From: Mesorhizobium loti
GTDB lineage: Bacteria; Pseudomonadota; Alphaproteobacteria; Rhizobiales; Rhizobiaceae
Direction of reading: 5' to 3'
Assembly (NCBI RefSeq): GCF_002858745.1
Contig: NZ_PJRO01000009.1
Span: 153,729 to 217,728 of the forward strand
DNA length: 64,000 bases
Both the position numbers and the translations under genes were made by a program. This document shows, in pieces, positions 8,333-16,953 of the stretch (positions are counted from its first letter, which is position 1; every line of letters begins with the position of its first letter). The notes under the pieces are model-generated. The model saw nothing but the letters and a program-made list of their open reading frames with translations. It made no database searches and had not been told where the DNA came from.

Positions 8333-9169
8333 TTAGAGCACCGTGCGGACGGTCCACAGTTCTGGAAACAGCACCACTTCCAGCATCTTGCGCAGATAGG
8401 AAACGCCGCCGGTGCCGCCGGTGCCGCGCTTCAGCCCGATGATGCGCTCCACCGTGGTGACGTGGTTGAAGCGCCAGCGCCGGAAATAGTCCTCGAAATC
8501 GACGAGCTTTTCGGCGAGTTCATAGAGGTCCCAGTATTTCTGCGGCGCAGCGTACACCGCTTTCCAGGCTTCCAGCACCTGCGGGTTCTCTTCGCGCGTC
8601 TCGCGCCAGCTGGTGCGGCTGGCATCGGCGCCGATGTCGAAGCCGTTGCGTGACAGAAGCAGCAGAGCTTCGTCATAAAGGCTGGGTTCGGCCAGGATTT
8701 CCTCGAGCTTGGCGATCAGATCCGGCTGATGCGCGTGCGGCCCAAGCATGGCCGTGTTGCGGTTACCGACCAGAAATTCGACCGCGCGATACTGATAGGA
8801 CTGGAACCCCGACGACTGGCCGAGCGAGTTGCGGAACTCGGTGTATTCGCTGGGTGTCATGGTGCGCAGCACATCCCAGGAGTTGTTCAGCTGTTCGAAG
8901 ATGCGTGCCACGCGCGTCAGCATCTTGAACGCCGGCTGCGGCCGATCGGAACGGATCTCGCGCATGGCCGAGCGGATCTCGTGGATCGCCAGCTTCATCC
9001 ACAGTTCGGATGTCTGATGCTGCACGATGAAGAGCAACTCGTCATGTGCCGTGGAAAGCGGCTCTTGCGCATCCAGAATGCGCTCGAGGTGCAGATAGTC
9101 GCCATAGGCCATGCGTTCCTTGAACGACATCTGCGCGCCTTCCCGGGAAGGATCGTAGGGCTTGCTCAT
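8333..9169 (-). CDS. kynA: Tryptophan 2,3-dioxygenase
   Basis: This 278-residue haem dioxygenase opens the indole ring of tryptophan to N-formylkynurenine. The sequence has YGDYLHLERIL, FIVQHQTSELW with the substrate-contacting His, SGFQSYQYR, and RFNHVTTVERIIG with the proximal haem His; length matches bacterial enzymes. It overlaps kynU by four bases (ATGA), so the two are translationally coupled. Together with kynU, the ligase and the divergent formamidase it supplies anthranilate to the operon at 2.1-8.3 kb. Confidence 0.96.
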   Translation of the reverse strand: MSKPYDPSREGAQMSFKERMAYGDYLHLERILDAQEPLSTAHDELLFIVQHQTSELWMKLAIHEIRSAMREIRSDRPQPAFKMLTRVARIFEQLNNSWDVLRTMTPSEYTEFRNSLGQSSGFQSYQYRAVEFLVGNRNTAMLGPHAHQPDLIAKLEEILAEPSLYDEALLLLSRNGFDIGADASRTSWRETREENPQVLEAWKAVYAAPQKYWDLYELAEKLVDFEDYFRRWRFNHVTTVERIIGLKRGTGGTGGVSYLRKMLEVVLFPELWTVRTVL

Positions 9170-10374
9170 GTCACCAGGGCCTTCTTGCGGTATTGCGGCT
9201 CATCCCAGCGCCGGTTGTTCATGATGTCTTCCAGCACGCCGACGGCACCGAGCACTTCCTGCTCGCCGATATAGAGCGGCGTGAAGCCGAAGCGGACGGC
9301 ATCGGGGGCACGGAAGTCGCCGATGACGCCACGCGCGATCAACGCCTGCATGATGGCGTAGCCTTCGGGATGGCGGAAGGAAACCTGGCTGCCTCGTTCC
9401 GCGCCGTTGCGCGGCGAGGCGAGCGTCAGCTCCGGGCAGCGTGCCTCGACTTCGCGAATGAAGAGGTCAGCGAGTGCGATCGACTGCTTGCGGACATCAG
9501 CCATGGATACGCCTTCCCAGGCGTCCATCGCTGCATCGAGCGCCGCCATCGCGATCACCGCCGGTGTACCGACGCGCATACGGTCGATGCCGGAGCCCGA
9601 ACGGTAGTCGAGATCGAAGGCGAAAGGGCTTTCATGGCCGAGCCACCCGGACAAAGCAGGGCGAACCTTGCCGGCATGTTTGGGTGCGACATAGATGAAA
9701 GCAGGGGCACCTGGGCCGCCATTGAGATATTTGTAGGTGCAACCGACGGCGAAATCCGCCTTGGCGCCTTCGAGGTCGACGACGAGAGCGCCGGCTGAAT
9801 GGGCGAGATCCCATACGGTCAGCACGCCAGCGGCATGCGCCTTGGCTGTCAGCTTCTTCATGTCGTGCAGGCGGCCGGTGCGGTAGTCGACCTCGGTGAT
9901 CATCAGCACGGCGACGCTTTCATCGATCGCGGCCTCGACTTCCTCCGGATCGACCACCTTCAGCTCGTAACCCTTGTCGAGCGAGCGCAAAAGGCCCTGT
10001 GCCATATAGAGGTCGGACGGGAAATTGCCGTTGTCGGAAAGCACGACGCGTCGCGATGGGTTGAGTTCCAGCGCCGAGGCGAGTGCCTGGTAGACCTTGA
10101 TCGACAGGGTGTCGCCGACGACGATCGTGCCTTCCGGCGCGCCGATCAGTTTGCCTATGCGGTCGCCGAGCTTGCGCGGCTGCATCATCCAGCCGGAAGC
10201 GTTCCAGCCGCGGATCAACTGTTCGCCCCATTGGGCGGTCATCATCTCCTGCACACGCTGCGTGGCGCTCTTCGGCAGCGGCCCCAGCGAATTGCCGTCG
10301 AGATAGAGCACGCCATCCGGCATGTGGAAGAGGCTGCGTGTCCTCGCAAAGTCGGTCTGGGCAAAGTCGGTCAT
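9166..10374 (-). CDS. kynU: Kynureninase
   Basis: This 402-residue PLP enzyme hydrolyses kynurenine to anthranilate and alanine. It contains YLDGNSLGPLP, WNASGW, DNGNFPSD, WDLAHSAGA, and TYKYLNGGPG, in which Lys215 is the expected PLP Schiff base. Length and motifs match bacterial KynU. It lies two bases downstream of the anthranilate-CoA ligase and overlaps kynA, forming a ligase-kynU-kynA operon on the minus strand. Confidence 0.96.
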   Translation of the reverse strand: MTDFAQTDFARTRSLFHMPDGVLYLDGNSLGPLPKSATQRVQEMMTAQWGEQLIRGWNASGWMMQPRKLGDRIGKLIGAPEGTIVVGDTLSIKVYQALASALELNPSRRVVLSDNGNFPSDLYMAQGLLRSLDKGYELKVVDPEEVEAAIDESVAVLMITEVDYRTGRLHDMKKLTAKAHAAGVLTVWDLAHSAGALVVDLEGAKADFAVGCTYKYLNGGPGAPAFIYVAPKHAGKVRPALSGWLGHESPFAFDLDYRSGSGIDRMRVGTPAVIAMAALDAAMDAWEGVSMADVRKQSIALADLFIREVEARCPELTLASPRNGAERGSQVSFRHPEGYAIMQALIARGVIGDFRAPDAVRFGFTPLYIGEQEVLGAVGVLEDIMNNRRWDEPQYRKKALVT

Positions 10375-10376
10375 GG

Positions 10377-11996
10377 TCAGTGCGTGTCTTTCAAGCGGAA
10401 GCGTTGGATCTTCCCGGTCTGGGTTTTCGGCAGCGCGTCGATGAACTGGATCGAGCGCGGATACTTGTAGGGTGCGATGGTCGCCTTGACATGGTCCTGC
10501 AGGCGCTTGCGGGTTAGGTCATCGGCAGCCACGCCTTCCACCAGCACCACATGTGCCTGTACGATCTGGCCACGCTCCTCGTCGGGCGCACCGACGACGG
10601 CACATTCCTTGACGTCGGCGTGCGACAGCAGTGCGGCCTCCACCTCCGGTCCGGCAATGTTGTAGCCGGCCGAGATGATCATGTCGTCCGAGCGTGCTGC
10701 GAAATGCAGGTAGCCGTCTTCGTCCTGGAAGAAGGAGTCGCCGGTCAGGTTCCAGCCTTTGCGTACATATTTCTGCTGGCGATCGTCGGCCAGATAGCGG
10801 CAGCCGGTCGGGCCGCGCACGGCAAGCCGGCCGACCTCGCCACGCGGCACCTCATTCATGTCTTCGTCGACGATCTTCGCCTCGTAGCCGCTGACAGGCT
10901 TGCCGGTGCAGGCCGGCTTGGAATCGCCGAAACGGTTGGAAATGAAGATGTGCAGCATTTCGGTGGCGCCGATGCCGTCGAGCATCGGCTTGCCAGTCTT
11001 CTCCATCCATTCTTCGTAGACCGGTGCGGGCAGCGTTTCGCCAGCGGATACCGCGGCGCGCAGCGAGGAGAGATCGGCGCCTTTGTCCATGGCCGCCAGC
11101 ATGGCGCGATAGGCTGTCGGCGCCGTGAAGCACACGGTGGCGCGATAGGTCTGGATAATTTCGACCATGTTCGGCGGCGAGGCGTTCTCGAGCAACGTTG
11201 CGGCCGCGCCGAACCGCAACGGGAAGATCGCCAGTCCGCCGAGGCCGAAGGTAAAGGCCAACGGCGGCGAGCCGATGAAAATGTCTTCCGGCGTCACACC
11301 CAGCACCTCGCGGGCATAACCATCGGCGATGATCAGCAGGTCGCGGTGGAAATGCATCGTTGCTTTCGGCATGCCGGTGGTGCCGGACGTGAAACCGAGC
11401 AGGGCGACGTCGTCGCGACCGGTTTTGACGGCCTCGAAGCGCACGGACTTGTCGAGCGCGATGCGGTCGAGTTCGGCATCGTGGTTGGCGGTGCCGTCAA
11501 AACCAACCACCTGTTTCAGGAACTGGCTCTGTTTGGCGCAGGCGACCATTTCTTCCATCAGCCTGGTGTCGCAAAGCGCCAGCGTGATTTCAGCCTTGTC
11601 GACGATCTGGGAAAGTTCACCGGCGCGCAGCATCGGCATGGTGTTGACCACCACAGCACCTGCTTTGGTCGCGGCCAGCCAGCAGGCTACCATGGCCGGA
11701 TTGTTGGCCGAGCGGATCAACACGCGGTTGCCTGGTTTGACGCCGTAGTTCTCGACCAGCGCATGCGCCAAGCGGCTGGTCCAGTCTGCCAGCTCCTTGT
11801 AGGTGCGGCGGCGACCATTGCCGATCAGCGCGGTGTGGTCGCCGAAACCCTTTTCGACCAGGCGGTCGGTCAGTTCGACGCCGGCATTGAGGTGATCGGG
11901 ATAGTCGAAACCGTCGAGCAGGAAGTCGGGCCAAAGGTCCGGAGGCGGGAGATTGTCTCGTGCAAACGTGTCGGTATGCGCCGTCGGCCCAAGCAT
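10377..11996 (-). CDS. abmG: 2-aminobenzoate-CoA ligase
   Basis: This 539-residue ANL-superfamily ligase has the phosphate-binding motif FTSGTTGMPK (about 202-211) and a C-terminal PKTQTGK in which Lys529 is the catalytic lysine. The N-terminus (PPPDLWPDFLLDGFDYP) and overall form resemble benzoate/2-aminobenzoate-CoA ligases such as AbmG. It would activate anthranilate with ATP and CoA, the entry step for the monooxygenase/reductase. It is first in the ligase-kynU-kynA operon and divergent from the formamidase. Benzoate or salicylate ligase is the alternative, but kynureninase next door favours anthranilate. Confidence 0.88.
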   Translation of the reverse strand: MLGPTAHTDTFARDNLPPPDLWPDFLLDGFDYPDHLNAGVELTDRLVEKGFGDHTALIGNGRRRTYKELADWTSRLAHALVENYGVKPGNRVLIRSANNPAMVACWLAATKAGAVVVNTMPMLRAGELSQIVDKAEITLALCDTRLMEEMVACAKQSQFLKQVVGFDGTANHDAELDRIALDKSVRFEAVKTGRDDVALLGFTSGTTGMPKATMHFHRDLLIIADGYAREVLGVTPEDIFIGSPPLAFTFGLGGLAIFPLRFGAAATLLENASPPNMVEIIQTYRATVCFTAPTAYRAMLAAMDKGADLSSLRAAVSAGETLPAPVYEEWMEKTGKPMLDGIGATEMLHIFISNRFGDSKPACTGKPVSGYEAKIVDEDMNEVPRGEVGRLAVRGPTGCRYLADDRQQKYVRKGWNLTGDSFFQDEDGYLHFAARSDDMIISAGYNIAGPEVEAALLSHADVKECAVVGAPDEERGQIVQAHVVLVEGVAADDLTRKRLQDHVKATIAPYKYPRSIQFIDALPKTQTGKIQRFRLKDTH

Positions 11997-12131
11997 CTCG
12001 TTCGATCTCCCTGCTTCCGTAAGGTCTACGCCGACCGTCTTGATGCGGCCTTGTTATTTGGCGGTGTCGGTTCGTGGCACCCTTTTTGCGCCCATCCGTT
12101 CCGCTAATGGAAACGCTCGCATAGCGCCAAA

Positions 12132-12150
12132 GTTATTTCAAGCATAAAGT
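12132..12150. promoter_or_regulatory. Second copy of the putative shared operator, between ligase and formamidase genes
   Basis: TTATTTCAAGCATAAAGT (12133-12150) matches 16 of 18 bases of the motif at 2052-2070, in opposite orientation relative to the window. It lies in the 235-base divergent promoter region, where a regulator could control both arms at once. No other gene is seen in this gap. Confidence 0.45.
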
Positions 12151-12231
12151 TTATCGTTGCGCTGGCCCGGCGCTTGCCTATTGTAGCTGCCAAGGATGCC
12201 GGCCAGAACAGGCAGGGGAGGGACAACGAAC

Positions 12232-13062
12232 ATGGTCGTTCACAAGATTGTCGACTGGGACAATGCTTATACCAACGGCGCCAACATCGCTGGCGGCGAC
12301 CGCTGGCCTGAGGCCTGGGTGGCGCCGGCCGCGGCATACCGCGACGAACTGGCGGCGTCAGGGCGTGCGCAGCTCGACATCGCCTATGGTTCGGGAACGC
12401 GCAACCGGCTCGACCTGTTTCAGCCGGCGGGTACGCCGAAGGGCCTGGTGGTCTTTGTGCATGGCGGTTACTGGATGGCGCTCGACAAGAGCTTCTGGTC
12501 GCATCTGGCGCGTGGCGCCGTCGAAAGCGGCCATGCGGTGGCGATGCCGTCCTATACGCTGGCGCCCGAGGCGAGCATAAGCCAGATCTCCACCGAGATC
12601 GGTGCGGCCATAACGAAGGCGGCGGAACTGGTCGCCGGCGATATCCGCCTGACCGGCCATTCGGCCGGAGGGCATCTGGTCACACGCATGATTTCGGCGA
12701 CATCCCCGCTACCGGAGGCCGTGCGTCGCCGTGTCGTCAACACGGTCTCGCTGTCGGGCGTGCATGACCTGCGGCCGATCATGAAGACAGGGATGAACAA
12801 GACGCTGAAGATCGACGCAGCCGAGGCAACCATCGAGAGCCCGGTCTTGCTGTCGCCGATGGATGGCGCACGGCTGGTCTGCTGGGTCGGTGGCGGCGAA
12901 CGCTCGGAATTCATCCGCCAGTCGGAACTGCTCGCCAACATTTGGACGGGTCTCGGAGCTTCGACGGGCTTCCATGCCGAACGAGACCGCCATCATTTCA
13001 GCGTCATCGATGGCTTGGTGGATGCAGCGCATCCGCTGACCCGGACCTTGCTGGAGGGTTAG
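12232..13062 (+). CDS. Alpha/beta hydrolase, probable kynurenine formamidase (AFMID type)
   Basis: This 276-residue alpha/beta hydrolase has the HGGYW oxyanion motif at 77-81, the nucleophile elbow GHSAGGHL with Ser144, and a late His in RDRHHFS. HGGYW is typical of the eukaryotic-type arylformamidase rather than the metal-dependent bacterial KynB cyclase-like fold. It would hydrolyse N-formylkynurenine to kynurenine, the only step otherwise missing between kynA and kynU. The ATG at 12232 follows GGGAGGG. It is divergent from the ligase operon and shares its promoter region. The assignment depends on motif plus context. Confidence 0.82.
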   Translation: MVVHKIVDWDNAYTNGANIAGGDRWPEAWVAPAAAYRDELAASGRAQLDIAYGSGTRNRLDLFQPAGTPKGLVVFVHGGYWMALDKSFWSHLARGAVESGHAVAMPSYTLAPEASISQISTEIGAAITKAAELVAGDIRLTGHSAGGHLVTRMISATSPLPEAVRRRVVNTVSLSGVHDLRPIMKTGMNKTLKIDAAEATIESPVLLSPMDGARLVCWVGGGERSEFIRQSELLANIWTGLGASTGFHAERDRHHFSVIDGLVDAAHPLTRTLLEG

Positions 13063-13080
13063 AGCAATTCCGGGCTGGCC

Positions 13081-13581
13081 TCAGGCCTGGCGAACCTCGA
13101 AGCGACAGGCCGGAGCACCGCAGGCGGCGCATTCGATTTCCCTCGCGACGACATCATCGCTGTCCAGCACCATGCGTCCGACAGCGGTCACCATGCCTGA
13201 AATGGCATGGCATACTGGTCGCGATGTAGGTCCGTAGCCGGCCGCAAAGGGACTGTTTCGGACCGTGAGTTCAATGCCTGAAGGTCCGTGTGTAAAGGAC
13301 CAGGCACCCCAGCCGAGATCGGGTGCGGTGTTGGCCACGGTCGACAGCAGGGCGTCGACATCGCCGCCGCCATGCACCTTGTAGGCACGGGCACTGTCGC
13401 CGCCCATTTCGATCACCGAATCCGCGAGTGCATCCAGCGCCTTTTGCCGGGTCTCGTCATCGAGCCGGCGGAACAGGCCCATCAGCGCCTCGGGCCGCAT
13501 CAGCATATAACGGCGGCTTTCATCGAGTACCTGGCCGTTGGCGCCGTCGAAATCCAGCCGCTCGCGAAAGGGTGGTTTCAT
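13081..13581 (-). CDS. V4R-like small-molecule-binding domain protein
   Basis: This 166-residue protein ends with EIECAACGAPACRFEV, a cysteine pattern typical of V4R (vinyl-4-reductase-like) domains and related L-2-amino-thiazoline-4-carboxylate hydrolase-like proteins. The N-terminal half is helical and unfamiliar. Its start overlaps the aldolase stop (TAATG), so it is the last gene of the GntR-monooxygenase-reductase-aldolase operon. V4R domains bind ligands or cofactors; a catalytic role such as amide or ring hydrolysis is possible but cannot be stated. It converges on the formamidase gene. Confidence 0.65.
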   Translation of the reverse strand: MKPPFRERLDFDGANGQVLDESRRYMLMRPEALMGLFRRLDDETRQKALDALADSVIEMGGDSARAYKVHGGGDVDALLSTVANTAPDLGWGAWSFTHGPSGIELTVRNSPFAAGYGPTSRPVCHAISGMVTAVGRMVLDSDDVVAREIECAACGAPACRFEVRQA

Positions 13582-14336
13582 TATGCCGCTCCGGCGAAAT
13601 CGCGCACCACGCCGTTGAAGGCGTCACGCACCACGTCGACATCGGAGGCGAGAACCACGAGGTGATAACCCTCGGCGCGACGTTCGAGCGCCTTGTCGAC
13701 ATTGCCGGTGAAGATACCGCAAGGGATGCCGGCTTTGGCGCAGGCTTCCTTCACACGCAGACAGCCTTTTTCTGTAGCGTCGCTTTGACCTCGAGCCGCG
13801 TAAGAGATGCCGAGATCGCCGGTGCCGATCAGCACGAAGTCCAGCCCGGGTGTGGTTACGATGGCTTCGGCCTGTTCGACGCCGGCGGCCGTCTCGATCA
13901 TGAGACCGATGGCGACATGGCCGGCGCGTTCGAGATAGGTGCCGAAACCCATGGCCAGCGGTCGCACCCCACCGCCTGAGCGATGGCCGTGCGGTGGGAA
14001 GCGGGCGGCGGATATCGCCTGCTCGGCCTGTTCGCGGCTTTCGATCAGCGGCACCAGCACGCCGTCGCAGCCGGCGTCCAGAGCATTGCCGATCGCGGTC
14101 GTCGAGCTGTCCGCCACGCGTGCGATCACCGGGGCCGTGCCGGCGGCAATGCCGACCGTCGTCTCCAGCGAACGGCGGTCCCAGAGCCCGTGCTGCAGGT
14201 CGATGACGAGCGCATCGGCGCCGGAATGCGCCGCTATCTCCGTTATCGAGGCATGGCCGAGCGTCAGCCAGACCAGGCCGAGCTGTTCATTGGCGGCTAG
14301 GCGAGTCTTCAGCCGGCCGGACAGGACAGGGGACAT
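13581..14336 (-). CDS. HpcH/HpaI family aldolase
   Basis: This 251-residue class II pyruvate-type aldolase has DLQHGLWD, the metal-ligand segment LMIETAAG, and IGTGDLGIS. The family cleaves or forms 4-hydroxy-2-oxo acids, usually yielding pyruvate plus an aldehyde. The ATG at 14336 is preferred because GGAGA precedes it and the protein then opens like family members. It lies 13 bases after the flavin reductase. Placed behind a monooxygenase and opposite an aminotransferase, it could split a hydroxylated 2-oxo acid; the substrate is unknown. Confidence 0.85.
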   Translation of the reverse strand: MSPVLSGRLKTRLAANEQLGLVWLTLGHASITEIAAHSGADALVIDLQHGLWDRRSLETTVGIAAGTAPVIARVADSSTTAIGNALDAGCDGVLVPLIESREQAEQAISAARFPPHGHRSGGGVRPLAMGFGTYLERAGHVAIGLMIETAAGVEQAEAIVTTPGLDFVLIGTGDLGISYAARGQSDATEKGCLRVKEACAKAGIPCGIFTGNVDKALERRAEGYHLVVLASDVDVVRDAFNGVVRDFAGAA

Positions 14337-14349
14337 CGGCTGGTCTCCG

Positions 14350-14880
14350 TTATTGGCCGTTAAGAGTGAGAAAACGCCCGTGGGCGTAGAAGATCGGTTC
14401 ACGCTCGACACGGTCTAGTGTGACGCCCGTTACCAGCCCGATCAGGATCAGATGCGAAGCGCGTGCGATGATCTCGCCAACCCGGCATTCGAACACCGCG
14501 CGAGCGCCGACCAGCAACGGCGCGCCAGCTTCGCCGCGCACCCACGAACCTGCTGAAAATCGCGCCACGCCCTTGGCTGTCGTCATGCCGCCGAAAACGC
14601 GCGCGACATTTTCCTGATCCGCCGTCGGCAGGTTGACGGAAAACGCCATATCCTGCCGGGTCAGCGAAGCGAAGGTGCTGTTTTTATGGATGCAGGCGAG
14701 TAATGAAGGCGGCTCGGCGCTGAACGAGCAGACGGCGGTTGCCGTCAGCCCGAAGCAGCCATGCTCGGTATCTTCGGCGGCCAGGATCGCGACGGCACCG
14801 GCCATCGCGCGCATGCCCTGCTTGAAGCCGCGCGGATCGACCGTGCCGTGCGCAGCCAGCGCGCCGGTTGCGGTGTCCAT
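14350..14880 (-). CDS. Flavin reductase domain protein (two-component monooxygenase partner)
   Basis: This 176-residue FMN-binding split-barrel reductase has MAGAVAILAAED, GLTATAVCSFSAEPPSLLACIHKNS, FSVNLP and FYAHGRF segments, as in RutF/HpaC-type reductases. It overlaps the LLM monooxygenase by four bases (ATGA), the arrangement of a two-component system in which the reductase supplies reduced FMN using NAD(P)H. Nothing suggests truncation. Confidence 0.88.
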   Translation of the reverse strand: MDTATGALAAHGTVDPRGFKQGMRAMAGAVAILAAEDTEHGCFGLTATAVCSFSAEPPSLLACIHKNSTFASLTRQDMAFSVNLPTADQENVARVFGGMTTAKGVARFSAGSWVRGEAGAPLLVGARAVFECRVGEIIARASHLILIGLVTGVTLDRVEREPIFYAHGRFLTLNGQ

Positions 14881-15974
14881 CAGTTCATCCTCAACCCGGC
14901 CTGGCGCATCAGCGGCAGTACGCGATCGCAGAAGAACGGCAGATCGTAGGTGTAGTTGACGAAGGAAAGTGCCGCTCCCGCATAACCCTGTTCCATGATG
15001 CGAATCAGGTCGTCGACGATCTTCTCCGGTGTGCCGACCAGCGGGTAGGTGCCCGCGCCACCGGCAAAACGCTGCCGGTATTCGGTGAACGCCTTATCGT
15101 CGTGGGAATGGGCGAATTCCTTCTTTTTCTTCATGTGCTCGTCGACGGCCCCCTTGTCGGCGAGTTCGAGCGCATAGCGGCGATAGTAATCCTCCGCTTC
15201 CTGCTGCGTTTCACGGCAGACCACGTGGCAGACCGTATAGACGCCGACGTCGCGGCCGACTTCCGCGGCACGGTTGGCGATGTCGACGACATGGGCACGG
15301 CCTTCCGAAATCTCGGAGAAGGTTGAGAACAGATAATCGCAATGGCGCGCCGCATAGTTGCGGCCGGGTGCGCCGAAGGCGGCATTCATCGTCACTGGAC
15401 GTGGCGCCTGCAGGCTGGCAGGCCGACTGACCACGCCCTTGAGGTCATAGAAGTCGCCGGCGAAATCGAATGGCTCGCGCGACTTGTAGGCGCGTTCGAT
15501 GATGGTGATCCATTCTTCGGCCTGGTCGTAGGTGCGTTCACCCACGGTCTGGCCGAACATGGCGAATTCGTCCGGGTTCCAGCCGCAGACGATGTTGAGC
15601 CCGGCGCGTCCGCCAGAAATATGATCGACGGTGGCGAGTGCCTTGGCTGCCTGCAGCGGATGGACCAGCGGCACATGCACGGTCATGAACAGAGCGATGT
15701 TTTCCGTCGCCGTCGCCAGCCCTGCTGCCCAGGTGAAGGTCTCGAATGACCACTCGCGTGCATGGGTAACGCCGCCGAAACCACGCCAGCGTGCGATCGG
15801 CAGCAGGAATTCGAGCCCCGCGCTGTCGGCGATGCGGGCGGCATTCAAATTGTCGTCCCAGCGCGCACGCCAGCGCTCGGGCGCCGTGGTCATCGCCAGG
15901 CCGCCGTCGGCGTTCATGGAAAAGACGCCGAGCTTGAACTTGTTCGGGCCTTTGAGCGGATGCGGCTTGATCAT
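14880..15974 (-). CDS. LLM class flavin-dependent monooxygenase, RutA-like
   Basis: This 364-residue luciferase-like TIM-barrel protein has RWRGFGG (compare LRGFGG of RutA), ALATVDHISGGRAGLNIVCGW, NPDEFAMFG and LVGTPEKIVDDL. RutA-like enzymes insert oxygen into uracil-type rings or cleave C-N/C-S bonds with reduced FMN; relatives include SsuD and SfnG. The start overlaps the GntR stop (TAATG). There are no other rut-like genes nearby, so pyrimidine use is unlikely, and the substrate is probably related to the amino-acid-type compound handled by the divergent arm. Confidence 0.87.
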   Translation of the reverse strand: MIKPHPLKGPNKFKLGVFSMNADGGLAMTTAPERWRARWDDNLNAARIADSAGLEFLLPIARWRGFGGVTHAREWSFETFTWAAGLATATENIALFMTVHVPLVHPLQAAKALATVDHISGGRAGLNIVCGWNPDEFAMFGQTVGERTYDQAEEWITIIERAYKSREPFDFAGDFYDLKGVVSRPASLQAPRPVTMNAAFGAPGRNYAARHCDYLFSTFSEISEGRAHVVDIANRAAEVGRDVGVYTVCHVVCRETQQEAEDYYRRYALELADKGAVDEHMKKKKEFAHSHDDKAFTEYRQRFAGGAGTYPLVGTPEKIVDDLIRIMEQGYAGAALSFVNYTYDLPFFCDRVLPLMRQAGLRMN

Positions 15975-16687
15975 TACGATTGTCCTTGGGAGCGCCGGCT
16001 TTCGTCGCCAGCGGTTTCCAGCGCCTTGGTGAGCGCGACGAAGCGGTCTTCGGCATGCTGGATGAAGGTGGTCATGTGGTCGAAAGCGGCCATCGAATCG
16101 CGGCTTGCGAAGGCGTCGTAGAGTTTGCGCATGCCTGCGAGCACGATTGCCTGGGTCGGCTGGTGCGTCAGCGTGCCGAGGCGCACGACCTGCACATGGT
16201 CGGCGAAGCGGGAAATTGCCGAGGCCAGCCGATCGTTTTCGACGGCCTCCAGCCACGAACGGCGAAAGCGGACATTGGCCTGGAACAGAAGTTCTGCGTC
16301 GGCCGTCGCCACGGCTTCCTCGGCGTCTTTCAGCGCGGCCGCCAGGAGTTCCATGCCGGCTGCGTCGAGCGTGCGGGCGGCGTGAGCGGCGGCGCGGGGC
16401 TCGAGACAACGCCGCACTTCGAAGATGTTGGCGACGTCGGTCGGGGTCAGTGTCGGCAGCATGAAGCCGCGCGTGGTGCCGACGAGATAGCCTTCGTGCG
16501 TAAGCTGCAGCAGGGCTTCACGCACCGGCATACGCGACACACCGAGATTGCCGGCGATCTCCACGTCGACGAGCCGGTCGTTGGAGCCGAGTACGCCGCG
16601 GTGGATGCGGTCCCGGATGTCTTCATAAATCTGTGCACGCAGGCTGCCGCCGGCGCCCTTGAACGGCCTGGTAATCTCGTCGGACAT
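15974..16687 (-). CDS. GntR family (FCD) regulator of the monooxygenase/aminotransferase regulon
   Basis: This 237-residue regulator has an N-terminal winged helix (LVDVEIAGNLGVSRMPVREALLQL) and an FCD domain with EVRRCLEPRAAAHAAR and HMTTFIQHAE. The ATG at 16687 follows GGAGGG. It heads the minus-strand operon and is divergent from the aminotransferase. CAGTATACTG palindromes at 16705 and 16857 lie in the shared promoter and look like its binding sites, suggesting autoregulation and control of both arms. Confidence 0.87.
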   Translation of the reverse strand: MSDEITRPFKGAGGSLRAQIYEDIRDRIHRGVLGSNDRLVDVEIAGNLGVSRMPVREALLQLTHEGYLVGTTRGFMLPTLTPTDVANIFEVRRCLEPRAAAHAARTLDAAGMELLAAALKDAEEAVATADAELLFQANVRFRRSWLEAVENDRLASAISRFADHVQVVRLGTLTHQPTQAIVLAGMRKLYDAFASRDSMAAFDHMTTFIQHAEDRFVALTKALETAGDESRRSQGQS

Positions 16688-16704
16688 CAGACCCTCCATC
16701 AAAT

Positions 16705-16714
16705 CAGTATACTG
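16705..16714. promoter_or_regulatory. GntR operator-like palindrome, copy 1
   Basis: Perfect palindrome CAGTATACTG, followed by TTT, 18 bases upstream of the GntR start codon. The same core recurs at 16857-16866. FCD-type GntR operators commonly have such TATAC-centred palindromes; binding is inferred. Confidence 0.6.
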
Positions 16715-16854
16715 TTTTCGCTGTTTTCCCGTCGTGCAAGAGCTTGATTCTTCAGCGAATGCACGAAGCAGATAGCCAAAAACGTCGAATTCCGCCGAAG
16801 CTAACGCGTATTTTGGCAGAAGCGCAAGCGGTTCAGGAAAAAATTTTAGGCTTG

Positions 16855-16868
16855 AACAGTATACTGTT
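16855..16868. promoter_or_regulatory. GntR operator-like palindrome, copy 2
   Basis: AACAGTATACTGTT is a perfect 14-base palindrome 86 bases before the aminotransferase start and about 150 bases from copy 1. Copies at both ends of the 266-base divergent gap would let one regulator silence both promoters. No gene is seen within the gap. Confidence 0.6.
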
Positions 16869-16953
16869 TCATGCGTTATTGAGCCCACTGATGAGGGCGG
16901 CCCCCGCATGGGTACGGTCTTCATTCTAGCGTGTCTTCGGGAGGAACTGCCAT

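Noticed and set aside
13081..15974. A pyrimidine-degradation (rut) operon
   Set aside because: Only the monooxygenase and reductase resemble RutA and RutF; rutB, C, D and the uracil permease are missing.
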